Assembly (NCBI RefSeq): GCF_023554995.1
Contig: NZ_JAMJPK010000006.1
Location: forward strand, 248,001 to 312,000
Length of the DNA stretch: 64,000 nucleotides
Source of the DNA: Halomonas gemina
GTDB lineage: Bacteria > Pseudomonadota > Gammaproteobacteria > Pseudomonadales > Halomonadaceae
Direction of reading: 5' to 3'
Shown: in pieces, positions 51,279-59,842 of the stretch
Layout of the letters: each line of letters opens with the position of its first letter
How positions within the stretch are numbered: position 1 is the stretch's first letter
The notes under the pieces: generated by a model
The model's input: only the letters and a program-made list of their open reading frames with translations
The model's database searches: none
What the model was told of the DNA's origin: nothing
Program-made: the position numbers and the translations under genes

Positions 51279-52160
51279 ATGAAACACCTGATGACCACCC
51301 TTTCCGGCCTGGCCCTGGCCGGTGCCATGACCACCGCCGGTGCCGCCGAGATCACCGTCGGGGGCAAGAACTATACCGAGCAGCTGATTCTTTCCAACAT
51401 GACAGAGCTGTATCTCGATGCCCTGGGCCATGACGTGACCCGGCGTGACGGCATGGGTTCCGCCGTGCTGCGCCAGGCTCAGGAGAACGGCCAGATCGAC
51501 CTCTACTGGGAGTACACCGGCACCTCGCTGATGGTCTATAACGATATCAGCGAATCACTGTCACGTGAGGCCACCTATGAACGAGTCAAGAAGCTGGACG
51601 GTGAGAAGGGCCTGGTGTGGCTGAAACCCTCTGATGCCAACAACACCTATGCCCTGGCCATGCGTGAAGACGATGCCGAGCAGCGCGGTATCGAGACGAT
51701 CGATGATCTGGCCAGTGCAGTCAATGACGATAGTATGCTGACTTTCGGCATCGACACCGAGTTCTATTCTCGGGATGACGGCTGGCGACCGCTACAGAAG
51801 GCCTACGACTTCAACGTTCCGCGTAGCGAGATCGTTCGCATGGACACCGGCCTCATGTATTCAGCCCTGCGTGATGGTGATGTCGATGTTGCGGATGTCT
51901 TTTCTACCGACGGTCGTGTGCCGGCCTTCGATTTACGGATCCTGGAAGACAACCGTAGCTTCTTTCCGGCCTATGCGCTGACCCCGGTGGTACGCGAGGA
52001 AACACTTGAGACCACCCCCGAGCTGGCCGAGCAGATGAACGACCTATCCGCGCTGCTTGATGACGCGACCATGGCCTCCCTTAACGCCCGCGTCGACGTG
52101 GAGCGCGAGACCATCGAGGACGTGGCCGAGTCCTTCCTCGAGGAGAACGAGCTGCTGTGA
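51279..52160 (+). CDS. Betaine/choline-type ABC transporter substrate-binding protein (OpuCC family)
   Basis: 293 residues with AAGGAG upstream of ATG 51279. Sec-type signal peptide (MKHLMTTLSGLALAGAMTTA, cleavage after AGA-AE) and the OpuC/OsmX-type mature domain: TVGGKNYTEQLILSNMTELY, QIDLYWEYTGTSLMVYND and the C-terminal LALTP-type hinge region FPAYALTPVVREETLE. Aromatic residues in the first segment fit a quaternary-ammonium binding cage. It has no lipobox, so it should be a soluble periplasmic receptor. Confidence 0.9.
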   Translation: MKHLMTTLSGLALAGAMTTAGAAEITVGGKNYTEQLILSNMTELYLDALGHDVTRRDGMGSAVLRQAQENGQIDLYWEYTGTSLMVYNDISESLSREATYERVKKLDGEKGLVWLKPSDANNTYALAMREDDAEQRGIETIDDLASAVNDDSMLTFGIDTEFYSRDDGWRPLQKAYDFNVPRSEIVRMDTGLMYSALRDGDVDVADVFSTDGRVPAFDLRILEDNRSFFPAYALTPVVREETLETTPELAEQMNDLSALLDDATMASLNARVDVERETIEDVAESFLEENELL

Positions 52161-52200
52161 AGGGCCCCAGCAGGGCTGGCATAATGCCGGCCATTGCCTA

Positions 52201-52239
52201 CGGCAAGGGAGGCCGCCCACGGGCGGCCTTCCTTGCCGT
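52201..52239 (+). terminator. Terminator of the OpuC-type operon
   Basis: GGCAAGGGAGGCCGCCC pairs with GGGCGGCCTTCCTTGCC (17 bp, one G-U) around a two-to-four base centre, about 40 bases after the binding-protein stop. Between this and the next hairpin (52240-52569) no intact gene is seen; a minus-strand stretch PVPETKLALDIDYASAIRFE may be a fragment of a lost gene. Confidence 0.75.
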
Positions 52240-52569
52240 TAACGGGAGGGATGAAGAATGCATACCGCCTGAGACTGTGTACCGTGCAGATCAACGCCCA
52301 ACTCGGCGCCTCTTCCAGTTGCCGGCGGCGTACTTCATGAAACCGAAGACCCGCTGCTTCTCCCAGGTCTCTCGAAGCGGATGGCCGACGCGTAGTCGAT
52401 GTCCAGGGCCAGCTTGGTCTCAGGGACAGGGCCGATGATGACGCGGCGAGGGTTGATGGGCAGCGTAGCTCACCTGCCGCAAATGCGAATAATTCTCCAT
52501 AAGTGCCTTGCTGCCGATGGTCATCTGTCCGGATTGTGACACCTGGCGATTTCAATGACCAAGCACAAC

Positions 52570-52593
52570 ACCACCGCCCGATGGGGCGGTGGT
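52570..52593 (-). terminator. Terminator after narK
   Basis: ACCACCGCCC pairs with GGGCGGTGGT around a four-base loop, and on the minus strand GTTGTGCTT follows. It is 30 bases beyond the narK stop. Confidence 0.75.
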
Positions 52594-52622
52594 CTGGTTC
52601 GGGCACTCAGGTACAGCAGGGG

Positions 52623-53972
52623 TCAGCGCAGCGACAGGGCGGCACCTCCCTGACTGGCCTCAGCCTCGCGGTAGGCGCTGGCTTCCTGGGCCTCGACCTC
52701 CGGCGTAAAGCGCACCAACAGGGTACACAGGGCGGCGATGATCACGGCCACGCCCAGGTAGAAGAGCCCCTGCTGGTAGCTGAGCGACTCGGAGCGGAAC
52801 AGGAAGCCAGCGGCTACCGCGCCGGCATTGCCGCCGGCACCAACGATCCCGGCCACGGCGCCCAGTGCCCGCTTGTTGATGAAGGGCACCACACCGAAGG
52901 TGGCGCCCTCCGCCATCTGCACGAAGAGACTGAATACCAGCATGATGCCGATGGCCAGGGCCAGCACATGCATCTGCGAGAAGAACATCAGGGCGGTGCC
53001 CTCGCAGAGCATGGCGATGAACAGCCAGCGCACACGCCCCTTCAGGCCAGCCTGCCGGGCGAAGAGGTCCGAGAAGATGCCGCCCAGGGTGCGGGCGAAG
53101 ATGTTCATCAGGCCGAAGAGGCCGGCGATCATGCCGGCGGTGGCCAGGGTCAGCTCGAAGTTGTCGAAGAAATAGATGGCGGCGATGTTGTTGATGGTCA
53201 GTTCGACGCCGAAGCAGGCGGCATAGACCACGAACAGGGCCCAGACCCGGATGTCCTTGGCAGCGGCCAGGAAGGTCTGGCCGGCACCACTCTCGCCGCT
53301 GGCCGCCGGGAGCTCGCCGCTAGCACGTAGCTCATCGAAGTTGCCGTTGGGGGCATCCTGGGTGAAACGGTAGTAGGCGATGCCGGTGAGGAACAGCACC
53401 ACGCCCGGGACCACCATGGCCAGGCGCCAGCCGAAGGCCTCGTTGACGCCCAGCATCAGCAGGCCCGAGAAGATGAGCGGCATGAGAATCTGGGTGGTAC
53501 CGCCACCGAGGTTGCCCCAGCCTGCCGAGGTGGCATTGGCGGTGCCCACCACGTTGGGCGCAAACATGATCGAGGTATGGTACTGGGTGATCACGAAGGA
53601 GGCGCCGATGGCGCCGATCGCCAGGCGGGCGAGGAGGAAGGTCTCGAAGCTGTTGGCGAAACCGATGCCCATCACCGGCAGGGAGCCGAGGCAGAGCAGC
53701 CAGGTATAGGCCTTGCGCGGCCCGATGCGGTCGCAGAGCACGCCGATCAGTAGCCGAACGACCACGGTGATGGCCACCGAGGCGATGATGGTGTTGCCGA
53801 TCTGGGTCTTGGTCAGGCCCAGATCGTCTCGTACCACTGCCATGAGCGGGGCGATGCCGAACCAGCCGAAGAAGCAGATATGGAAGGCGAACCACGAGAA
53901 GTGGAAGGCACGCATCTGTGGCGTATTGAGGGTGAACAGGCGAATCCTGTTGGCCTTGTTGCGGATCTCCAT
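52623..53972 (-). CDS. narK: Nitrate/nitrite MFS transporter (NarK family)
   Basis: 449 residues from ATG 53972 with GAGG eight bases upstream. Twelve-helix MFS protein; NarK nitrate signatures are present (GWGNLGGGTTQILMPLIFSG in helix 5 and GAGGNAGAVAAGFLF in helix 11), with substrate arginines in helix 2 (VVRLLIGVLCDRIGPRKAY) and helix 8 regions. It imports nitrate for assimilation, downstream of nirBD on the same strand. An AT-rich stretch at 54116-54150 suggests its own promoter. NasA is also used as a name for such assimilatory transporters. Confidence 0.9.
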   Translation of the reverse strand: MEIRNKANRIRLFTLNTPQMRAFHFSWFAFHICFFGWFGIAPLMAVVRDDLGLTKTQIGNTIIASVAITVVVRLLIGVLCDRIGPRKAYTWLLCLGSLPVMGIGFANSFETFLLARLAIGAIGASFVITQYHTSIMFAPNVVGTANATSAGWGNLGGGTTQILMPLIFSGLLMLGVNEAFGWRLAMVVPGVVLFLTGIAYYRFTQDAPNGNFDELRASGELPAASGESGAGQTFLAAAKDIRVWALFVVYAACFGVELTINNIAAIYFFDNFELTLATAGMIAGLFGLMNIFARTLGGIFSDLFARQAGLKGRVRWLFIAMLCEGTALMFFSQMHVLALAIGIMLVFSLFVQMAEGATFGVVPFINKRALGAVAGIVGAGGNAGAVAAGFLFRSESLSYQQGLFYLGVAVIIAALCTLLVRFTPEVEAQEASAYREAEASQGGAALSLR

Positions 53973-54281
53973 GGGAGTACCTCGTCGAGTGATGGTCGAA
54001 CACACGATCCTGGGCCTTCGCCATTGAAGGTCGGGTCCGACGCACTCGTACTCCCCGGGAGCCTGGTCCACGCCTGCCTTGCTGTACATGGATAAAGCAA
54101 AGTGACTGCCAATCCATTAAAACTCTTTTATTATCAGATAATTGTTGCTGGGATAGATGATGTCGGGCAGCGATGCATGCCCCGAGGGCGGTGCAGGTGA
54201 GGGCAACAAAGCGCTCAGCTGCCCTGCCATGGTGCCGCCCATCGTGGAGCTCGGGTCAATTCAGGGTCGGTCGTGCCTGGT
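53973..54281 (-). promoter_or_regulatory. Promoter-containing gap between nirD and narK
   Basis: The gap has no convincing gene. On the minus strand an AT-rich run (AATTATCTGATAATAAAAGA, 54124-54143) contrasts with GC-rich flanks and is the likely narK promoter. No hairpin was recognised after nirD. Confidence 0.45.
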
Positions 54282-54650
54282 TCATGCCTCGATCCATACC
54301 GCATTGCCCTTGAAGCTTACCGCCCAGGTGCGCAGGCGTACGCCGGGGTTCTCCAGGCACTGGCCGTCCGCCAGCCGGTAGTGGTGCTTGTAGAGCGGCG
54401 AGGCCACGACCGGCTCGCCCTTCAGGTCACCGACGATCCCCCGGGCGTTGACGTTGGCGCCCGCCATGGGGTCGTGGTGGTCGAGGGCATAGAGTTCGGG
54501 ATCCTTGCCGGGGAGATAGAAGAGGGCCACCTGGGCGGGGCCCTCGGCGGTCTCCACCCAGGCGGCGACGCCGGAGTATTCGACCAGATCGGCCTTGGTG
54601 CACAGCTTTTGCCAGGTTTGAGTCATGGTCTTGGCCGTTGCGGTGTTCAT
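54282..54650 (-). CDS. nirD: Assimilatory nitrite reductase small subunit
   Basis: 122 residues from ATG 54650 with GAGGAAG eight bases upstream. Rieske-fold NirD domain: QKLCTKADLVEYSGVAAWVE, YALDHHDPMAGANVNARGIV, and SPLYKHHYRLADGQCLENPG. As in other NirD proteins the [2Fe-2S] Cys-His ligands of true Rieske proteins are missing. It partners NirB in NADH-dependent reduction of nitrite to ammonium, 100 bases downstream of nirB. Confidence 0.95.
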   Translation of the reverse strand: MNTATAKTMTQTWQKLCTKADLVEYSGVAAWVETAEGPAQVALFYLPGKDPELYALDHHDPMAGANVNARGIVGDLKGEPVVASPLYKHHYRLADGQCLENPGVRLRTWAVSFKGNAVWIEA

Positions 54651-54750
54651 GAAATGCTTCCTCGGTTGATATAGGGCGCCTGCCGGCGCCAATCACCCAA
54701 TGAAGTGGGCTCCCACAACCCCAAGTGACCAGGGGCATGGGAAGTGTCGG

Positions 54751-57273
54751 TCAAGCGGGGCGGAGCTGGCCGCGCTCTTCGGTCACGATGATGTCCGGGT
54801 CGGGGCGGCTGTCGTTGACGAAGCTGCGAAAGCGCTTGAGCTTCTCCGGGTCGTCGATGGCATTGGCCCACTCGCACTGGTAGGTGTCGACCACGGTCTG
54901 CATCTGGCGCTCCAACTCCTCGCCTATCCCCAGGCTGTCGTCGATGACCACCTCCTTGAGGTAGGCCAGGCCGCCCTCGAGATTCTCGCGCCACACCGAG
55001 GTGCGCTGCAGCCGGTCGGCGGTGCGCACGTAGAACATCAGGAAGCGGTCGATGAGCTGGACCAGCCGCTCGTCGTCGAGGTCGGTGGCGAAGAGCTCGG
55101 CATGGCGCGGGCGCATGCCGCCGTTGCCGCAGACATAGAGGTTCCAACCGTGCTCGGTGGCGATGACGCCGATGTCCTTGCCCTGGGCCTCGGCACACTC
55201 GCGGGTGCAGCCGGAGACACCGAACTTGAGCTTGTGGGGCGAGCGCAGGCCCTTGTAGCGATGCTCCAGCTGGATCGCCATGCCCACGCTGTCCTGCACG
55301 CCGTAGCGACACCAGGTGCTGCCCACGCAGGACTTCACCGTGCGCAGCGACTTGGCGTAGGCGTGGCCGGTCTCGAAGCCGGCGTCGAGCAGTTCGCTCC
55401 AGATGTCCGGGAGATCCTCCAGGCGGGCACCGAAGAGATCGATGCGCTGTCCGCCGGTGACCTTGGTATAGAGGCCATATGTCTCGGCCACCCGGCCGAG
55501 CACCACCAGCTTGTCCGGGGTGATCTCGCCGCCGGGCACCCTGGGCACCACCGAATAAGTGCCGTTCTTCTGCATGTTGGCCAAGAAGGTGTCGTTGGTG
55601 TCCTGCAGCGGGATATGGGCGGCATCGGTGATCGGCTCGTTGAAGCAGGAGGCGAGTATCGAGGCCACCGCCGGCTTGCAGATATCGCAGCCGAGGCGGT
55701 GGGTCTCGGGGTTGCCGTGCTTCTCGATCAGCTCGCTGAAGGTCTTGATGCCCTCGACACGCACGATGTCATAGAGCCCCTGGCGGGTATGGGCGAAGTG
55801 CTCGCAGATCGAGCGGTCGACCTCCACGCCTCGACTCTCCAACTCGTGCTCCACGACGCTCTTGAGCAGTGCCGCGCAGCCGCCGCAGCCGGTGCTCGCC
55901 TTGGTCTCGCCCTTGACCGCGCCCAGGTCCACTGCCCCGCCATCCAGCGTTGCACAGATATCGCCCTTGTTGACGTTGTGGCAGGAACAGATGGTGGCCG
56001 TGTCAGGCAGGGCATCCGGCCCCAGGGTCGGAGCGCCTTCACTGCTGGGCAGGATCAGCGAAGCCGGGTCCTCGGGAAGGTCCAGGCCGTTGCTGTAGTA
56101 CTGCAGCAGGGTGTCGTAATAGCCGTTGTCACCCACCAGCATGGCGCCGACCAGGCGCCTGCCGTCGCCGGAGACCACCAGCTTGCGGTACTGCTGCTTG
56201 AGCTGGTCGAGGTAGCGGAATACCCGGGCACCGGGTGTCCGGTCGCCATGGGCATCGCCGATGGCACCGACGTCGACCCCCAGCAGCTTGAGCTTGGTGC
56301 TCATGTCGGCACCGCGGAAGCTTTCGCCCTGGGGTTGATCAGGAGAGGCGAGCAGGGTGGCCGCGGCCACCTTGGCCATCTGGTAGCCGGGGGCGACCAG
56401 GCCGAAGATGCTGTTGTTCCAGAGCGCCACCTCGCCGATGGCCAGAATCGCCGGGTCGCTGGTCAGGCAGCGGTCGTCGATCACTACACCGCCGCGCTCG
56501 CCCATCTCCAGGGCGCTGTCGCGGGCCAGTTCGTCACGCGGGCGGATGCCGGCGGAGAATACGATCAGGTCGGTCTCCAGAATCTTGTCGTCCTGGAAGA
56601 CCATGCGATGTGTGGCATCCACGCCATCCTCGATGCGTTGGGTGGCTCGGTCGGTGTGTACCTGGACACCCAGCGCCTCGATCTTCTCGCGCAGCAGTTC
56701 GCCGCCCTCGCTGTCGACCTGCATGGGCATCAGCCGCGGCGCGAATTCCACCACAGCGGTCTCCAGGTTCAGGCCGCGCAGGGCATTGGCGGCTTCCAGG
56801 CCGAGCAGGCCACCACCCACCACCACGCCGGTAGAGGCGTGCTCGGCGGCGGTGCGAATGGCATCCAGGTCATCCAGGGTGCGGTAGACCAGGCAGCCCG
56901 GACGATCGCTGCCGGGCATCGGCGGCACGAAGGGGTAGGAGCCGGTGGCCAGCACCAGGCGGTCGTAGGGGGTGCGGCCATTGGCGGTCACCACTTCCCC
57001 GGCGTCGCGGTTAATGGCGGTCACGGACTCCGAGAGGCGCAGCTCGATGCCGTTGGCGGTGTACCAGTCGACGTCGGAGAGGGCCAGGGAGTCGGCATCG
57101 CAGCCGGAGAAGTACTCGGAGAGGTGCACTCGGTCGTAGGCGCGGTGACGCTCCTCGCCGAAGACGGTGATGGCGTAGCGCTCCGTGGCACCGCGCTCGA
57201 TGAGCTGCTCGACCAGGTGATGGCCGACCATGCCGTTACCGATGATGATGAGTCGTTGGGCGTCGCTGTTCAT
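54751..57273 (-). CDS. nirB: Assimilatory NADH-dependent nitrite reductase large subunit
   Basis: 840 residues. N-terminal FAD/NAD domain (RLIIIGNGMVGHHLVEQLIE, VVVGGGLLGLEAANAL), central BFD-like [2Fe-2S] domain (ICSCHNVNKGDICATLDG and STGCGGCAALLK), then the sulfite/nitrite reductase domain with the four cysteines for the 4Fe-4S/siroheme centre in VSGCTRECAEAQGKDIGVIA and NLYVCGNGGMR-type arrangement. It reduces nitrite to ammonium with six electrons. The start overlaps the stop of the upstream reductase gene by four bases. Confidence 0.96.
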   Translation of the reverse strand: MNSDAQRLIIIGNGMVGHHLVEQLIERGATERYAITVFGEERHRAYDRVHLSEYFSGCDADSLALSDVDWYTANGIELRLSESVTAINRDAGEVVTANGRTPYDRLVLATGSYPFVPPMPGSDRPGCLVYRTLDDLDAIRTAAEHASTGVVVGGGLLGLEAANALRGLNLETAVVEFAPRLMPMQVDSEGGELLREKIEALGVQVHTDRATQRIEDGVDATHRMVFQDDKILETDLIVFSAGIRPRDELARDSALEMGERGGVVIDDRCLTSDPAILAIGEVALWNNSIFGLVAPGYQMAKVAAATLLASPDQPQGESFRGADMSTKLKLLGVDVGAIGDAHGDRTPGARVFRYLDQLKQQYRKLVVSGDGRRLVGAMLVGDNGYYDTLLQYYSNGLDLPEDPASLILPSSEGAPTLGPDALPDTATICSCHNVNKGDICATLDGGAVDLGAVKGETKASTGCGGCAALLKSVVEHELESRGVEVDRSICEHFAHTRQGLYDIVRVEGIKTFSELIEKHGNPETHRLGCDICKPAVASILASCFNEPITDAAHIPLQDTNDTFLANMQKNGTYSVVPRVPGGEITPDKLVVLGRVAETYGLYTKVTGGQRIDLFGARLEDLPDIWSELLDAGFETGHAYAKSLRTVKSCVGSTWCRYGVQDSVGMAIQLEHRYKGLRSPHKLKFGVSGCTRECAEAQGKDIGVIATEHGWNLYVCGNGGMRPRHAELFATDLDDERLVQLIDRFLMFYVRTADRLQRTSVWRENLEGGLAYLKEVVIDDSLGIGEELERQMQTVVDTYQCEWANAIDDPEKLKRFRSFVNDSRPDPDIIVTEERGQLRPA

Positions 57274-58562
57274 GCGGCCTCCTTGGCGGGGCGGTCCGGA
57301 TTGTCGGAGTGGTGGGCATCGAGCAGGGCGTCGGCATCGGCCGTGCCGAGCAGCAGTGCCCGGCGACAGGCGGCGAGATCGCTGCCCGCCTGGGCCTGGC
57401 TGAACAGCCAGGGGCCCATGGCGGTGTCGCCGTAGAGCACGGCGCCCTCCAGTCGGCCATCGCGCAGCAGCAGTCGGCGGTAGTCGCCCTGCTCGGGGTC
57501 GTGGTAGGCGAGCACGTCGTGGCCGGCGTCAGCCTCGGTAGGGCCGAAGGCAAACAGCGAGATGCCGCTGACCTTGAGCTTGGTGGCGCTGGGCCTTTCC
57601 TCGTAGCGGGCGCTCTCGGCCGGATTCGCTGCCAGGTGCTCGGCGAGCACCTCTACCTGGCGCCAGATCGGCTCCACCAGCCCGTAGGTGGTGCCCTCGA
57701 ACTGGCAGCACTCGCCCAGGGCGTGGATCGCCGGGTCGCTGGTGGTGAGATGGTCATCCACCACGATGGCGTGCTGCGTGGCCAGGTCAGCCTCACGTCC
57801 CAGCTCGACGTTGGGGGTGATACCGGCGGCAACCACCACGCAGTGGGCGGCCAGACGTTGACCGTCGGCGAGGCGCACCCCGGCCACCCGGCCGTGATGG
57901 TCGCCCTCGATCGCTGCCAGCTGCGCGCCGGTGTGGATGGCCAGGCCGCGACGACCGAGCTCGGCCTCGAGCAGGGTGGCGGCGGTGGCATCGAGCTGTC
58001 GGTTCATGAGGCGCGCAGAGCGCTGCAGCACGCTGATCCGAGCACCACGCTTGCGCATGCCCTCCGCGGCCTCCAGGCCGAGCAGCCCCCCGCCGATCAC
58101 CACGACGCGGCCGCCACGCTCGGCGATGCGTGCCAGGGTCTCGGCGTCCTCGAGGTCACGGAAACCGTGGACGCCCGACAGCGTGATGCCGGGCACCGCC
58201 GGCATGGCTGGGCGTGAGCCGGTGGCCAGCACCAGGCGCTGGTAATCGAGGGCACGACCGGCATCGGTGGTCAGCCGGCGCGCCGCGCGATCGATCGACG
58301 TGACCCGCTCGCCGAGCACCAGCTCGATGCCCTGCTCGGCATACCACTCGGCCTCGCGCAGGGTGAGGGCCTGGCGCTCCATCTCGCCGGCCAGCCAGGG
58401 CGAGAGCAGGATGCGGTTGTAGGCGGGGGTTGCCTCGTCGCCGATCACGGTGATCCGCGCCGGGCGGTCCGGACGCTTGAGCAGGGCCTCGACCAGGCGG
58501 TGGCCGGCCATGCCGTTGCCGATGATCACCAGGTGTTCGGTCTCGTGCGGGGCTGGGTGCAT
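57270..58562 (-). CDS. NAD(P)H/FAD-dependent reductase, NasB-like electron donor of nitrate reductase
   Basis: 430 residues from ATG 58562 (MHPAPHETEHLVIIGNGMAG). FAD motif VIIGNGMAGHRLVEALLKRP and NAD motif RVVVIGGGLLGLEAAEGMRK. It is clearly paralogous to the first 400 residues of NirB (compare LIIIGNGMVGHHLVEQLIER) but lacks the iron-sulfur and siroheme domains. In this setting it most likely passes electrons from NADH to nitrate reductase NasA, the role of NasB/NasC. The stop overlaps the nirB start. A leader with terminator and ANTAR-type hairpin lies upstream. Confidence 0.82.
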   Translation of the reverse strand: MHPAPHETEHLVIIGNGMAGHRLVEALLKRPDRPARITVIGDEATPAYNRILLSPWLAGEMERQALTLREAEWYAEQGIELVLGERVTSIDRAARRLTTDAGRALDYQRLVLATGSRPAMPAVPGITLSGVHGFRDLEDAETLARIAERGGRVVVIGGGLLGLEAAEGMRKRGARISVLQRSARLMNRQLDATAATLLEAELGRRGLAIHTGAQLAAIEGDHHGRVAGVRLADGQRLAAHCVVVAAGITPNVELGREADLATQHAIVVDDHLTTSDPAIHALGECCQFEGTTYGLVEPIWRQVEVLAEHLAANPAESARYEERPSATKLKVSGISLFAFGPTEADAGHDVLAYHDPEQGDYRRLLLRDGRLEGAVLYGDTAMGPWLFSQAQAGSDLAACRRALLLGTADADALLDAHHSDNPDRPAKEAA

Positions 58563-58584
58563 GATCAGGCACCTCCGAGGTGAC

Positions 58585-58640
58585 AAAAAAAGAAGACGTC
58601 TCGGTGCTGCCCCGGCATCGGGGAGCACTGAGACGTCTTC
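58585..58640 (-). terminator. Leader terminator ahead of the NasB-like/nirBD operon
   Basis: On the minus strand GAAGACGTCTC, further pairing, and GAGACGTCTTC form a long interrupted stem (58592-58640), immediately followed by seven T (58591-58585). It is a textbook intrinsic terminator, but it sits upstream of the operon start at 58562 and not behind a gene, so transcription must read through it. This is the arrangement controlled by NasR/NasT-type antiterminators. Confidence 0.8.
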
Positions 58641-58650
58641 GTCCAGGAGG

Positions 58651-58670
58651 GGCAATCACCGTTGATCGCC
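58651..58670 (-). promoter_or_regulatory. Candidate NasT (ANTAR) RNA-binding hairpin
   Basis: On the minus strand GGCGATC and GATTGCC pair around the hexaloop AACGGT, with A at position 1 and G at position 4 as in ANTAR-protein target hairpins. It lies ten bases upstream of the terminator stem. The second hairpin of the usual ANTAR pair is not clear. Confidence 0.55.
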
Positions 58671-58693
58671 ATTGTTACCCATGAAGCTACAAG

Positions 58694-58715
58694 AACCCGG
58701 CCAGGAGGCCGGGTT
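58694..58715 (-). terminator. Hairpin after nasS
   Basis: AACCCGGCC pairs with GGCCGGGTT around a four-base loop, about 85 bases after the nasS stop; on the minus strand CTTG follows. It probably ends the nasTS transcript, which would place the promoter of the downstream operon between here and 58670 or require read-through. Confidence 0.5.
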
Positions 58716-58798
58716 TATGATATTTATTTTGTTATTTCAGCAGGATGGCGATGTCGGCATGGGGTGGCAGAGCATCGTGCGCCGGCCCTGGCTGCACA

Positions 58799-59842
58799 TC
58801 ACTGGTGCAGGGCGGCATCATAATGCACGGGGGCGTGGCACTCGTGCAGGGTGCGGATATCGAGCGAGCGGCCCCTGGCGTGCAGCTGGCGTTGCAACGC
58901 CTCGGCAATCCGGCCCATGGCCTCGACGTCGGGGCGCAGCAGGTCGTCACCGTAGAGGCGCTGGCGGATGGGTGCCTGCCCCGCGGGCAGGCTGTCGAGA
59001 TGGCTGACCGAGCGATCCAGGTAGGGCGGCAGTGCTAGCCAGTCGCGGGCCTGGCGACGGTGCTCGGGCCTCTCGGCGAGCCAGTCGCTGGCGTTGTTCA
59101 GCGCACGCAGCAGCGCCCCGAGCGTGGCCGGGTAGCGTCGTGCCCAGGAGCGGGTCACGCCCAGTACCTTCTCGGGGTGGTCGGCCCACAGCTGGGCGCC
59201 GCTGGCCACCAGTCGGCCGACTCCCTCATGCTCGGCGAGGCTGCCCCAGGGTTCGCCGACGCAGAAACCGTCGATCTGCCCCTCGCGCAGGGCGGCTACC
59301 ATGCGCGGCGGCGGCAGGGCGATCAGGTCGACGTCGCGATCGGCGGCGAGCCCGCCCAGGGCCAGCCACTCGCGCAGCAGGAAATGCTGGCAGGAGAAGG
59401 GGTAGACCATGGCCAGGCGTGGCCGCGCTGCGTCCGGATGGCGGGCCCGCCACTCCCCCAGCGCGCGGGCGCTATGGGCCGGGTCGTCGCCCAGCGCCGC
59501 ACCGCTTCGCTCGCACAGCCACCAGGAGAGCACGAGGGTGTTGCCGTTATGGCTAAGGGTGGCGGGTGCCAGGGTGTCACAGGGGGCGCGTTCCATGCCC
59601 AGGCTCATGGCGAGCGGCAAGGGCGCGAGCATGTGGGCGCCGTCGAGCAAGCCGGCAGCGACCTTGTCGCGCAGCGTCGACCAGGCGTTCTCCCGTGACA
59701 GCGTGACCTCCAGGCCCTGCCCGGTGAAGAAGCCCTGCTCACGGGCCACGATCAGCAGAACCGCATCGACCAGCGGGATGAAGCCGAGCGTCAGATGTTC
59801 GAGTTCCGGTGTCGCGGCAGACGACATGGTGGTGTCCCTCAT
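58799..59842 (-). CDS. nasS: Nitrate sensor NasS (NrtA-like)
   Basis: 347 residues. NrtA/NasS-type periplasmic-binding fold without a signal peptide (starts MRDTTMSSAATPELEHLTLG), so it is cytoplasmic. Typical segments are LGFIPLVDAVLLIVAREQGF, DGFCVGEPWGSLAEHEGVG and YPFSCQHFLLREWLALGGLA. In known systems NasS holds NasT inactive and releases it when nitrate or nitrite binds. The start overlaps the nasT stop (ATGA), so the two are translationally coupled. Confidence 0.9.
   Translation of the reverse strand: MRDTTMSSAATPELEHLTLGFIPLVDAVLLIVAREQGFFTGQGLEVTLSRENAWSTLRDKVAAGLLDGAHMLAPLPLAMSLGMERAPCDTLAPATLSHNGNTLVLSWWLCERSGAALGDDPAHSARALGEWRARHPDAARPRLAMVYPFSCQHFLLREWLALGGLAADRDVDLIALPPPRMVAALREGQIDGFCVGEPWGSLAEHEGVGRLVASGAQLWADHPEKVLGVTRSWARRYPATLGALLRALNNASDWLAERPEHRRQARDWLALPPYLDRSVSHLDSLPAGQAPIRQRLYGDDLLRPDVEAMGRIAEALQRQLHARGRSLDIRTLHECHAPVHYDAALHQ

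Noticed and set aside
54700..57435. A 911-codon plus-strand frame opposite nirB
   Set aside because: nirB is certain on the other strand; the frame is a GC-driven shadow.
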